Part shown: piece after piece, positions 45,543-57,130 of the stretch
Numbering within the stretch: the first letter of the stretch is position 1
How the letters are laid out: every line of letters starts with the position of its first letter
DNA from: Arachis hypogaea
Taxonomy: Eukaryota; Streptophyta; Magnoliopsida; Fabales; Fabaceae
Direction of reading: 5' to 3'
Assembly: GCF_003086295.3 (NCBI RefSeq)
Contig: NC_092044.1
Location: 7,094,843-7,158,842, forward strand
DNA: 64,000 nucleotides
Notes under the pieces: generated by a model
Told to the model about the DNA's origin: nothing
Database searches by the model: none
Seen by the model: the letters and a program-made list of their open reading frames with translations, nothing else
Program-made: the position numbers and the translations under genes

Positions 45543-48500
45543 TGTAAGACCCAAAACTTTTGAAAAAGGGCTATTATTAGCTAATTTCAAATTCTGTATT
45601 TCTGTAGCTTTAATTTCAGAAATTTCTTTATTAAAAAAAATCTGTAGCTTTAATTTCAGAAATTTCTTTATTAAAAAAAATTAGAGCAAGTTTTGATTAA
45701 TTGAATTTGAAATAAATAAGATTTATTATCCAATTTTATAAGTATTGGATTATTTTTTATATTTAAATTATAAAGCTGGCAGTTATGAAATAATAAGGGA
45801 TTTATATGATTTGGATTGAATAATTAATATTTTAAATATTACTACTACTATTTTGGAAAAATAGAGAAAATAATTATATTATTCCTAATTTTTAGATTTG
45901 GGCATTTCATTGGAAATAATTTGTGAAAGTGAGGAACAAATGGTATTTTCTATATATATAATTAGTGTTGGATTTAATTTGGGTTTCAATTATTATATAG
46001 TACCCAATTTTATTTGAAATTACCAAATTACCCCTAAACCTAATTTTGCCTAAACCCTAACCCATCTACCCTCTTCCCCAAGACTCAGCAGCAGTTGCGC
46101 AGCCCCTATGCTAACACACACACACCCTGTTCCTCGAGAAAGAAACAAAGAAACAAAGAAAGAAAGGAAGGGGGATCGGGAAAGGGGAAATCCGAGAGGG
46201 AGGGCTTCACCACCAATGGAAGGAGATCCGGGGGAAGGAAGAGCACCGGGAAAACAGCAGCTCGTCGGCCAGCCGCGTTCTGCCACCACGTCCAGCTCGC
46301 CGCCGATCGCGCTCCAATTTTCTGCCACTACCGCGCTGTTTGCGCCGTCGCCAGGGAGAGCAAAACCGAGAAAGGGTTGGCTAGCTAATGGGGATGGTCG
46401 CGGGCTCGGAGCCGCAGTGCCTTCATCACCACCGCGTCTACACCGTGCCGCCGCCACTGCTAAGGTTTGCCGCCGCCACCTTATCACTGCCGGCAAGCAC
46501 AGAGGGAGAGAGAAATCGGAGTTTTGCCAGCAGAGAGAGAGAGAGAGAGCGCGATAGGGGGAGCCATCTCCGCCTGTGTCATCGCCACCGAGAACTGCCA
46601 TAGAAGCTGTCTTCGCCGGTGCCGATGGAGGCGCGAACAGAGGAAGAACGCGCTCGTGGGGGGCTTGCGGAGAGAGTGAGGCACGATGGTGGTGGGTGGT
46701 TCCACCGCCCTTGCTGCCGTGCCGTCAGAGTCTGCCGCCATGGCCGCCGATCTCCTAGTTGCTGCTGTGGTTGGGGGTCTGCTGTGTATGGTCGCCGAAA
46801 AACCTTTCTGCCACCGGAGCTGCCCTGAAACACCATCGAAGTCTGACAGTGCCACTGCCGGAGTTCTGAGGCCACCGAAATCACCGTCGGAGCTTTTGGC
46901 TACTTCTGCCATCGCCGGAAAAGTTTCCGGTAAGGGTTTCATTTGAGGTTTCTGCCTTTTTGGTTTTCGAGATGGTTTTGATGCTGTGCGATTTTTCTAG
47001 TTGATCCACCGGAGTTTCTGGCTGCCGACGGAGCTGTTGCTGCCACCGGTTCGAAATCACAGCTGCTTCGTGTTGTCATTCCGGTAAGAAATTATGTTTT
47101 GAAAAGCCTCACGTTAGTTTTCAGTTGTGTTTGGTTAATAAATGAGTTTTGGTAATGTGGGATCATTCCTGATTATTATATGCTGCGATTAGTGTTGCTG
47201 TGGTTACCGCGGGAGTAGCTTGGGGCCGAGGTTGCGGTTGTTGGTGATCCCAGTTTAAGAGAGGAGGTTCCTGTGACACGTTTGGGTTATGAATTTGCAT
47301 TCTAAGGTAGGGGCACTTTCCAAAAACTATGTTTTATGTATTGGAATTATTACATATGGATACTGACGTGAGATATTATGTATTTGGTGATTGTAATTGC
47401 CTTATGTATTATTTGATTGACTCGAATGATTATGGATGTTGGTTTGGCTGAATTGTTGTGCGGCTCTGTGAAATGTAATGTTTTAAAGTTGATTCTTTAA
47501 AGATTTGAAATCTGAGTTTAAACCATTGAGGATTGGTTTGAATTGAGTCAATTATTTCAATGATGTGAAAAGTCGAATGCACTTTTGAGTTCGGCCTGGT
47601 TTATTTTAATTGACTTGGTTTTGAACAAATGATTTGTTATTGAGCCGTCTCTTTAAAGCTTTGGAAATGAGTTAAATTGGTTGATATTGATTTGATTTTG
47701 AAATGATTTCCTTGAGATATGCCAATGAGGCGACTGTTGGATTTAACTTGATTTTGAATTGATTTTTGGGATTTTAGACTGTTGAAAGGGATTGAGGAAC
47801 GATTTAGTTGGGACCCGAACCGGGTGGCAAAGTCCAAGTTTTCGGGGAGGTGCTGCCAAAATTTCTATAAAATACGAAGCTTTATTTGAAATGTTATTTG
47901 AAAAATTTGAATTTAATGCCTTTCCTATTTACTCGGAGGATTGTGAATTTAGGGCTTCTCTTATTATCTTTGCTTAGAACAATTATGAAAGCGATGAAGC
48001 TATGCTTTGAAAGAATTATTGAAAAAAGAGAATCATGATTTCTCCTTGTTTTCCAAGAAGAATAGTATGTTTTTTGGTACAATTTATTCGGAAAAGAATT
48101 TTGCCTTGGGGTTGTTTTAAAAGGTAAAACGGGTTTATGTTTTTCTCTATTAAACATAAAGAGTGCCCATTGGAAGAGTTTTCGTGATTTTAAAAGAAAT
48201 TGGATTTCGATTGATGAACCTCATTATTTTGACGTTTTGAATAAGATTTAGAGTACCCTTTGAACTCTAGTTTAACACAACAAAAATGATTCTCTTAGCA
48301 GTTTGAAACACTTCAAATTTAATTATGGAATTGAATCCGGTTTTGTTTAAGTAAAGAAAATGGCTTTGAAAAGAGTAATTGATTACATGACTTGGATTGG
48401 CTTAGATCCTATTTTTATTACTCAATTCGGAAAGCCAATATTTTAATGATTTTAAATGAATTTGGCGGAATGAGTTATGTTATTCTCCCCTAAAGACTTG

Positions 48501-50096
48501 AGACTCTACCAAGAAACTTTTGTTATTAAATCCCCTTGTTGGGTGGATGATTTTGAATGTTTCAAAATGAATCTTTAACTTGCCATGGTTATGGAAGTTG
48601 TGGAAAGAGGATGCCGAGAGTGGAATTGTTTTTAAAAAGGGGAACTTACTTTGAGTAAAAGTGGTTTATGAGCCTGGGATGATTTGAGAAATGAGATTTC
48701 TAAAGGCAAGGATGAAAAGAGTTGGAACTTGATTTCAAAGTGAAATGATTTGGAAAAAAGTGATTTATGGCTTAAATGCCGATTTTATGAATTAATGATG
48801 TTGAATGTGGAAGTGATGTTTTGTTGTGAGCCGAAATGGCTGTGTATGATTATAAATATTGGTTGGTTCTGGATTGAACTGTGAGTCAGAATGGCTGTGT
48901 ATGATATGAATATTGGCTTGTTCTGGACTGAACCGTGAGCCGGATGGCTGAGATGGATGTTGATCCATGGATGAGATTGAATGTATATGCTAAATCATTG
49001 ATAAATGTGAACGTTGCACTTTCACTATTGGAGATAAGAGTTTTCCTGTGAGAAAGCAGTGTCTAGCCACCACGTGCTCCAGGTTGAGACTCGAAGATCT
49101 TTTGACCCTATTTCGTAAGTGTGGCCGGGCACTGTGAAAGTCACGGATGAGCTCGCTCCCGTAAATATTCACCAGTGAAGGTGATGGATATGGATCATGA
49201 TTATGATCAAGTTTATTATGAGTATAACTCGAGTTGGGGATGCGCGACAGAGGGACAGTCCAATGGTTAGCTACCAGGACTTGTAGGTTGGCTCTATAAC
49301 CGACAGCTGATATCATCAGCCACTAGGGACAGTCAAGCATCATATGTATCTATGTGACATTGTTTGGGTGTGCATATTATACTTAGTTTGCCTATGTGAT
49401 TAATTGCTAATTGTTCTACTTGCAATATCTATTTGTTTGTGCTTGCATCTTCTTATTTGTGTTTGCTACTGAGACTCTGTTGGACTGTGGTGATTGGTCG
49501 GTGGTTGGATTGTTTGGTCCTAGGGCCGTGATTAAATTGAGATGGACCAATGGTTGGTTTTGGTTTTGTGGTTATAGTTTGGAAATGCATGAAAGTCAGT
49601 TATTAATCACTGGTGTGGTTATCTTCACGTATCCTATTACAGTAATTCTCAAAAACCCTCTACTGAGAACCCTTTCGAGGATGATGTTCTCACCCCCTAT
49701 ATTTTTCCCCTTTCAGGATATGGATGCAGAAGTCACGAAGAGTGTATTTAATTATTGTTGAGATGCTCTGTGTTGCTTTAGATTATTATTTGTTTTACCC
49801 TCGCCTTTACCTTGATATATTTTGTAAGAGGGATAGGAACTATATTGGATAATGCTTGTAATATTATTTATATATATGCATGTATATATATGGATATACT
49901 CTTTATAAGTTTCTGCAAGTTGTATGGTATGTATGGATGTACGTTGTATAGCAAAAGTATTTTTGGAGCGGTTTTGCGGTTTAAAGTTTTAAACAAGCTC
50001 ATATTTTAGTATTAAATAGTATAAGTGTCGTTGTAATGTCCGAGCTATCAGAGTCCCGCAGCCGGAAGCGTGAGCTTTGGTAGTTAGGGTGTTACA
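45543..50096 (+). mobile_element. Solo LTR, 4,554 bp
   Basis: Starts TGTAAGACCC and ends GGGTGTTACA, flanked by CTTCA at 45538-45542 and 50097-50101. It shares the start and the ATAACCGACAG/CATCAGCCA block (about 49290) with the LTR at 13525. No primer site follows, so it is a solo LTR, unusually long. The GC-rich stretch at 46050-46950 has overlapping open frames on both strands with low-complexity Ala/Arg/Pro translations; I take these as non-coding. Confidence 0.92.
45601..45680. repeat. Perfect 40-bp tandem duplication in the LTR
   Basis: Two identical 40-base units, each beginning TCTGTAGCTT and ending in eight A. Identity suggests a recent slippage or an assembly artefact. Confidence 0.85.
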
Positions 50097-50101
50097 CTTC
50101 A

Positions 50102-50345
50102 AATTACTATGGGCCAATATACCATGTACTAGTTCGAATCAGTCCAATTCGAACTAATATGTGTTTCTTCGTGTGTGTAATTCGAATAAGATTTATTCGA
50201 ATTACTATAATGCTTTCATGCTTGCCTAGTTTGAATTGCACTAATTTAAATTATTATGTTCATGTCTGATTCGAGGTATAGGGTGATTCGAATTACTATT
50301 CATTGCTGTAGTTCGAATTTGTCTAATTCGAACTACATAGAAACG
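50102..50345. repeat. Cluster of TTCGAA-type motifs
   Basis: ATTCGAATTAC, TTCGAATCAG, ATTCGAACTA and related forms recur about ten times in both orientations; the left flank of the solo LTR (45525) has one too. This is probably the host element into which that LTR inserted. Confidence 0.5.
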
Positions 50346-50424
50346 TCATGTCTCGTTTTTTCTTTTGGCTGAATGGTGTAAATTGTGTATCCAATTGGTT
50401 TATATGTGCATTTTGCCCTAAAAC

Positions 50425-50835
50425 AATATTAGATGTGTTTTTATTGAATAAGATATAAAAAAATTAATTTTATCTTTAATGTTTAAATTTAAATTTTAGA
50501 TTCATGATTTTAGATGTGTTTTTAAGAGATATTTTGTATATAATTTAATAATTTTAGATGCGTTATAATTAAAAAAATTAATTTTATGAATATATATTTT
50601 AATAATTTTAAAAATATTAATGTTCGAATAAATAATGAAAAAATCTAACTAATAATAAAAAATAAAAAACATTAGATGTATTTTTATTGAATAAGATATA
50701 AAAAAATTTAATTTTATTTTTAACGTTTAAATTTAAATTTTTTATTTATAATTTTAGATGTGTTTTAAAAATATTTTGTATATAACTTAATAATTTTAGG
50801 TGTGTTATAATTAAAAAAAATTATGAACATACTAT
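50425..50835. repeat. Diverged direct duplication, about 245-bp spacing
   Basis: TTTTTATTGAATAAGATATAAAAAAAT followed by a TTTAAATTTAAATTTT segment, TTAGATGTGTTTT and TATTTTGTATATAA-TTAATAATTTTA occurs at about 50437-50580 and again at about 50680-50815. Confidence 0.7.
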
Positions 50836-51719
50836 TCTTATTTTCTTACATAAACCTTCGATATTTTGTACATTTTTACTCAAATAAATTAAAATATAAA
50901 TTATTTTATCTGTAACAATTTTATTATTAAAATCAAATAGAATCAACTTAGTTCCAAATAAATAAATATATTATTATGTTTATTTTAAACATAATTATAT
51001 AGGTTAATTTTTATATTTTTTAATATATCAAGATAAAACAAAAAAATATAAAATAAATAATTACATAAATAATGGGACAAATAATAACACTATAATAATA
51101 TAGACTATTTTTTAGGGTTACATGTGTAAAAAAATTAAAATTTATCGAAAAAATAAATTTTGACACTATTTTAAATATGAAAATATGTTAATAAAAGTTT
51201 TGTTAAAAATAGTATTTTTAACATATAAGTAATTGTGAAAAAAGTTTAAATCTTATTTTAATAAATATTGACTGTCAAAAATAATTTGTTAGAAAAATTT
51301 GAGAATATATTTTTTGTGATACTTATTAACCGTCAAAAATACTACTTACTTTAATACTTATTGACCATAAAATATTCTCAACAAAAAATTTTAACAAAGA
51401 ATGAGATGTGATCTTAAAATTGAAGAATAAATTGAGATTTTGAAGATAAAGAATGAGTAGTATGATCCCAAACTGAGAGCAGTGTGATGTCAAAATTGAC
51501 AGAGCCCAGAGAAGAAGAGAAATAGTGGTGTAAATTGAAAACAAATGAGTGTCAAAATTGAGAAGTAATTTTTTACGGTCAAATTATTATTCATCAAGAA
51601 AATATAAAAAATTTGATATTTATAATATTTGTTAAAAATATATATTAATTTTGACATTTAATTATGGTGTTAAAAAATAAATTATTAAAATAGTTCTCTT
51701 TTCTTGTAATAACAATAAC

Positions 51720-51793
<74 letters not shown>

Positions 51794-53027
51794 AGTTTAC
51801 CTAAGGAGGAGTAGGAATGTAGGATCCTTGAATTGAATGCTTTCTCCTGTACGACATAGAGAGAGAAGAAACAAAACGTTATAGAAAAGGGAGTATACAA
51901 AAATGTTAGCACAGAGAAGAAACAAAACGTTAGTAGAGAAAAAACGTACGAGAGAGAAGAAATGATAAAATAAGTACCTATTTTATCATGTAGGTAGGAA
52001 ATTAAAAAAAATTTAACACTTAAAATTTAAATTAATTTTAATTATTAATATATTTATTTATAAAATAAAAATGTATTTTAAATTAAACTTTAATTAAATA
52101 ATATTATTTAAATTAAAAGATAAATTAAAAATTAAAAGTTAAAAAACAACTAATATTTTTGATACATTTATTATCACGTTTTTCAACCAAGCAAACATCA
52201 ATTGTGGCTTCTACTCACACTACTATTAAAAAAATATAATTAACTTTTACTAATATTTAAAAAATATTATTAAATTATATTAAAATATTATCTATATATA
52301 TTAGTCACATTTTAATAAATGTTAAATATATTTTATGTTATTAAAGAGTTTTGTTAACATTCTTTTAAAAATTTAATATCATTTAATAAAAATATTATAA
52401 AAAATATTCTATAGTAATATTATAAAAAATGTTACAATAGATCATTTATAGTAACACTTAGAAAAATATTACAATAAATATTTTTTTTATGACACTTAAA
52501 AAAATATTACAATAAATATAATTAAAATGTGCTAAATGTTTAATTCACTAGGTATGCAGATGATTATTTTTATCTTTAAGTGGATGGTTATCCTTAAGTG
52601 CCGATGAAGGAGACTTGTTGGCGACCAAGCGATGGCAGTAACGGCAGAGGATTGGGGAAGAAGCTGATAGTTTAGTAAATTAAGATATATTAGATAGTTA
52701 AAATTTTTAAATTATTGAATGGAATTTTTTGGTTGAGTAATTCGGGTGGAATATTTTTCTTATTTCATTAGGTCAAATTTTTAACTCATTGTTTACGTTA
52801 TTCAGAATTTTTGTTATCTACCTAATAAAATCATAAAGTGTTTTGTTACTGAAACTGGGTGGAGTTTTTTTTTATTTTGGTGGGTCAAAATTTTAGTTCA
52901 TTATTTATATTGTTCACCTCTTTATTGTTTATCTACCAAAACTGGTTTTATAATCATTTGATGACATTTCATGCTTAGTATGTGAGATTCTCATTAGTGA
53001 TGTATGTAACATTCTTCGTGGCTATTA
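50836..53027. other. AT-rich spacer
   Basis: No gene is seen. Inverted AT-rich repeats at 51120-51400 and 52200-52540 look like decayed MITEs. A TAA array lies at 51706-51791. Confidence 0.5.
51706..51791. repeat. (TAA)n microsatellite
   Basis: About 26 units with one AAA interruption near 51768. Confidence 0.9.
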
Positions 53028-53035
53028 GTTATTCC

Positions 53036-56000
53036 CAATGTTCTGAAAATCGGACTGGATTGGCCGGTCGAACCAGTTTAACCAGGAATCAACGATGCAA
53101 ACGGTTTGGTCCTCCTCCAATAACCGCTGGAGAAAATAAATACATGCATTCTTCATTCTTCGTTCTTCGTTCTTCGTTCTTCCATTTTTGTTCCTCTTGA
53201 AGTTTGTTGCTTTGTAATTGTTACTCTGTTTTAGTCCAGAACACCTAATATGCTAGAAACTTATTCTGTTATATAACTGTTACTCTATTTTAGTGTTTTG
53301 CTGTTTTGTTAATGCTGAAAACTTACTGTGTTTTGTGAATGCTGAAAACTTACTCTGTTTTGTGGCTCCTGCTTTAGGTTAAGAACATGATTAATCATTG
53401 TGTTGTGGCTCCTGTTTTTAATTGCTGATGGCTCCTAACTTGTTATTTTTTATTGTGTTGTGGGACTATTTTTAATTTCATATCTGTTTTATTAATTTCA
53501 GTTATGGATAATAGTATTAATCAAGAAGCAATTACTGATAACAATGCTTCTGTGAATAATAACTTGGCTGTTGATCCTCCTATTTCGAATGATGCTGCTA
53601 ATCCTAATCCCCGTAGTGCTAGCGATAGTCAGTCACAAGGTTCTTCTAACCTACGGAGAAAAACATATTTAGCTTGGAAATATGTTGCTCTACATATAGT
53701 GAATGGAAAACCACAATATCAATGTTTATCTTGTCTACAAATTTTTAACGGAGGTGAAATTCACAGGATGAAGAAACATCTAGCAAAGATTATAGAAACG
53801 TGAAAAAATGTCCTAAAGTTCCATATGATGTGAAAAAACAGATGGAAAGTTTGTTGAAAGAAATTCAGACCAACAAAAACAAAAGAAAAGTAAGTTTTAG
53901 TGAAGAGGGTGGTGATGATGTAGAAGATGCAATTGATGAGGCAATAGCTCAAGAAGAACAGTAGCGTACTTTGAATCATCAGCAAGGAGTTGGAGGCGAT
54001 CCAAAGAAAAAGGTCAAAGTCATTCCTCCTATGTTTGCAGCAAGAACAACTCCAGGAGCTCAACCAAGTATTAAAAATGTTTTGCAAAACAAATAGGCGA
54101 TACACGAGGTTGATAAACGGTTTGCTCAGTGGCTTTTGGATTGTAAAATTCCATTTAATGCTGTAATGTCACCATTTTTCCAAGATATGTTGGATGGTAT
54201 TGCTGGTATTAGACCTGGTTACAAGGGTCCTTCTTATGATAAGTTAAGGGTTCACTTGTTGGCTTATCTTAAAAGAGAATGTCAAATACTAGTTGATAGT
54301 TATATGAGTGCATAGAAGGAAACTGGATGTACCCTCATGGCTGATGGTTGGACAGATCAAAGACAAAGAATGTTAATCAATTTCTTGTTGTATTGTTCTA
54401 AAGGTTTGTGCTTTGTGAAATCAATAGATGTTTCCAGTATGGTAAAAAATGCTTCACACTTATGTAATTTGTTTTCTAAGGTGATTGAATGGATTGGCCC
54501 TAATGATATTATGCATGTTGTGACTGACAATGCGGCCAATTATGTTGCTGCTTGTAGGCTTATCAATAGAAAATATTATAATATCTATTGGTCACCATGT
54601 GTTGCTTATTGCCTTAATCTTATTTTAAAAGATATAAGCAGCATAGCGCATATTTCTAACCTTGCAACACGTGCTTCAAATATCACAGTATTTGTGTACA
54701 ATCATACGGTTTTCTTATCTTGGATAAGAAAAAGAACTCATTGGAGAGAAATTGTACGTCCTGGTGCAACTTGTTTTGCAACTGTGTTTATCACATTGAA
54801 GAGCATCTTTGATCGTAAAAAGGATTTGCAAGCATTGGTTGTAGATTCAATTTTCACTGATCACAAATTAGGAAGGAATGCTACTGGTAGAGTTGTGAGT
54901 GCTATTATATTGGATTGCAAATTTTGGGATGATTGCTTTACTGTATGTAAACTTGTGGGCCCTTTGATTCACTTGCTGAGGCTTGTTTGATGCTGATGAC
55001 AAACCATCTTTAGGATATGTTTATGAAGAAATGCTAAGAGCAGAAGATGCAATTAAAGAGATGTTTAGGCAATCCAAGACTGTATATCAGCTGTACACAA
55101 ATATTAACAACTCAAGATGGGACAAGCATTTGAAGAAAGATCTTCATGCGGCAGCTTACTTCCTGAATCCTAAATTCTTTTTTAATGAAAATTTTAAAGA
55201 AGCACATGATGTTATGCGAGGTTTGCTTGATCTTGTTACCTTGTATTGCAAATGTAACAATTTGGATTCAGTTCAAGCAATGAAAGAAATACATTTATAT
55301 AGAGATCGGAAGGAAAGTGTTGATAGACCAGAAGCTATTCGAGCTGCATCTGAACTTAATCCTGGTAAGAATATGGCTGAATATTTGTTTATTAATTAAT
55401 AGTAACTTGTTTCATGTTCCTATGTTCTTAATTGATATCTTCTAATATGTTATGGTTTTATAATTGGTAGATGAATGGTGGAGGTTATTCGGAGGCTCTG
55501 CTCCATGTTTACAAAAGATAGTTGTTTGCATTCTTAACCAAGCATTTGCTTCTTTTGAGTGTGAGAGAAATTGGAGTCTTTTTTACCAGATTCATACAAA
55601 AAGAAGAAATAGATTGGAGCATGATAGACTGAATGACATTGTTTATGTTACCTATAATTTGCGTCTTAAATCCAGGTAATATATGATTCATGAAATATCA
55701 TATTGTTTCATATGTAATCTTTATCATAACAAATTTGTCAATTATTAAATCTTCATATATTGTATTTAACTTTTTAGGAAGGAAAAAGAAAAAAAAACAG
55801 AAGACACAATATGATCCAATTGATTATGAAAGCATCAGTCTAGTTAACTTTTGGGTGACTGAAGAGGTTGTAGAGAAAGAGCCTGATCTTCCTAGTAATG
55901 TGGATGACTTATTGCGTGAGTATAGTATATTTAGTTTCTAATGATTTATTAGAATGTTGTTAGTTTATAATATAATGATAACATGTGTATTTTAGGTGAA

Positions 56001-56463
56001 ATTGATGCTGATTTATACCAAAGCGGCGGTGGTAGTAGTGGTCTTCATGCTGCATCTCTTGATTCTTCTGCTCAAGAGGGTGGGAATGAAGGTGAAGATC
56101 ATCCCACCGAAGCAGATTTGCAACAAGTTCTTGTGGATTTTGATGATTGATAAACCATGATGTTAGGATTTAATATTTAGATATGCTTTTATTACTATTT
56201 AATTTTTTAGTTTGGATTTTGATAAGATCATATTCGTATGTATTTGGTTGATGATATTTTATGTAGTGTTTTAAATTTCGAAGATATTTTAAGATTTATA
56301 TGAGACTATAATCATATTTTAGGATGTTTATTTATAATTTATTTATTATTCTATTCTAAAACAATTTTTTTCGGTTGAACTATCGATTGAATCGATTAGA
56401 CCAATAAACCAATAAACTAGTAACTAGAACGGTTTAATAACCAGTCCAATTTTCTAAACCTTG
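53036..56463 (+). mobile_element. hAT DNA transposon, 3,428 bp
   Basis: The ends are imperfect inverted repeats: CAATGTTCTGAAAATCGGAC at the left, and the reverse complement of the right end, CAAGGTTTAGAAAATTGGAC. The 8-base target duplication GTTATTCC is perfect (53028-53035 and 56464-56471). It encodes one decayed hAT transposase. Complete ends with a broken transposase mean it could move only in trans. Confidence 0.92.
53504..56150 (+). pseudogene. hAT transposase, several lesions
   Basis: From ATG 53504 comes a BED zinc finger (WKYVALHIVNGKPQYQCLSC then HRMKKHL) and, after a frame change near 53800, a segment with three in-frame stops (about 53962, 54094 and 54313). The catalytic region at 54337-54990 has TLMADGWTDQR, HVVTDNAANYV and the CVAYCLNLILKDI block. 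A shift near 54985 leads to the part ending at 55364. Later exons are 55471-55675 (DEWWRLFGG, FASFECERNWS, RRNRLEHDRLNDIVY: the hAT dimerisation domain), 55778-55915 and 55996-56150, with in-frame GT-AG joins. The domain set is complete but the protein cannot be made. Confidence 0.85.
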
Positions 56464-56471
56464 GTTATTCC

Positions 56472-57125
56472 TCGTTTGTAAAGTTGACTGCCAAATTTGC
56501 ACGCTACTTTGCTTCATCATCTGGCTGCATGCCTAAGTTTGTTTGCTTATTCTATTTTTCATTCTGTTTTTTTTTCCTTCCTCCTAAAAAAATTGAATTT
56601 CTTAATCTTGAATCTAGTTTTTAGTTTAAATCAAACTTTCCTTTGCATAGTTTTATTTAAGTAAAACAATGTTTGCATACTTTATATTTTAATATTCTCT
56701 AAATGCATCGGTAATTATATAATTGCGACTAAAATTTTTTAATTATTAATAAATATATTAGCGATTATTTTTATTATTGTTAAAATAATATTTTTAGTAA
56801 TGAATAACTTTATTGAATGAAGTTGCCAGGATAATCGTAAAATCATTTTTATTTTTAAATTTACATATTTAAAATATTTTAGTTGTATCTATTTTCAATC
56901 CATTAACCCTTACTCCTAAATCAAAAATTTCTTATTCTAAAAATTAAAATAACCAAAAAAATTTCTTATCTATATATTTTTTTACTAATGTGCACCACAT
57001 CTTATATGAGACTATATCTTAGAATAGCCTAACTACGCATCTAAGCATTTTTGTATCCAAATTCAATCAAGTTGGCCTAAACTCAATAAAAATTACTTTC
57101 ATCATACCACCATGTATCACACGCG
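56472..57125. other. Spacer between the hAT element and a solo LTR
   Basis: AT-rich, no gene or repeat end recognised. Confidence 0.5.
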
Positions 57126-57130
57126 TGTTT

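Noticed and set aside
46050..46946. Up to 183-codon ORFs on both strands
   Set aside because: Inside a solo LTR; GC-rich low-complexity sequence keeps several frames open by chance. No domain was seen.
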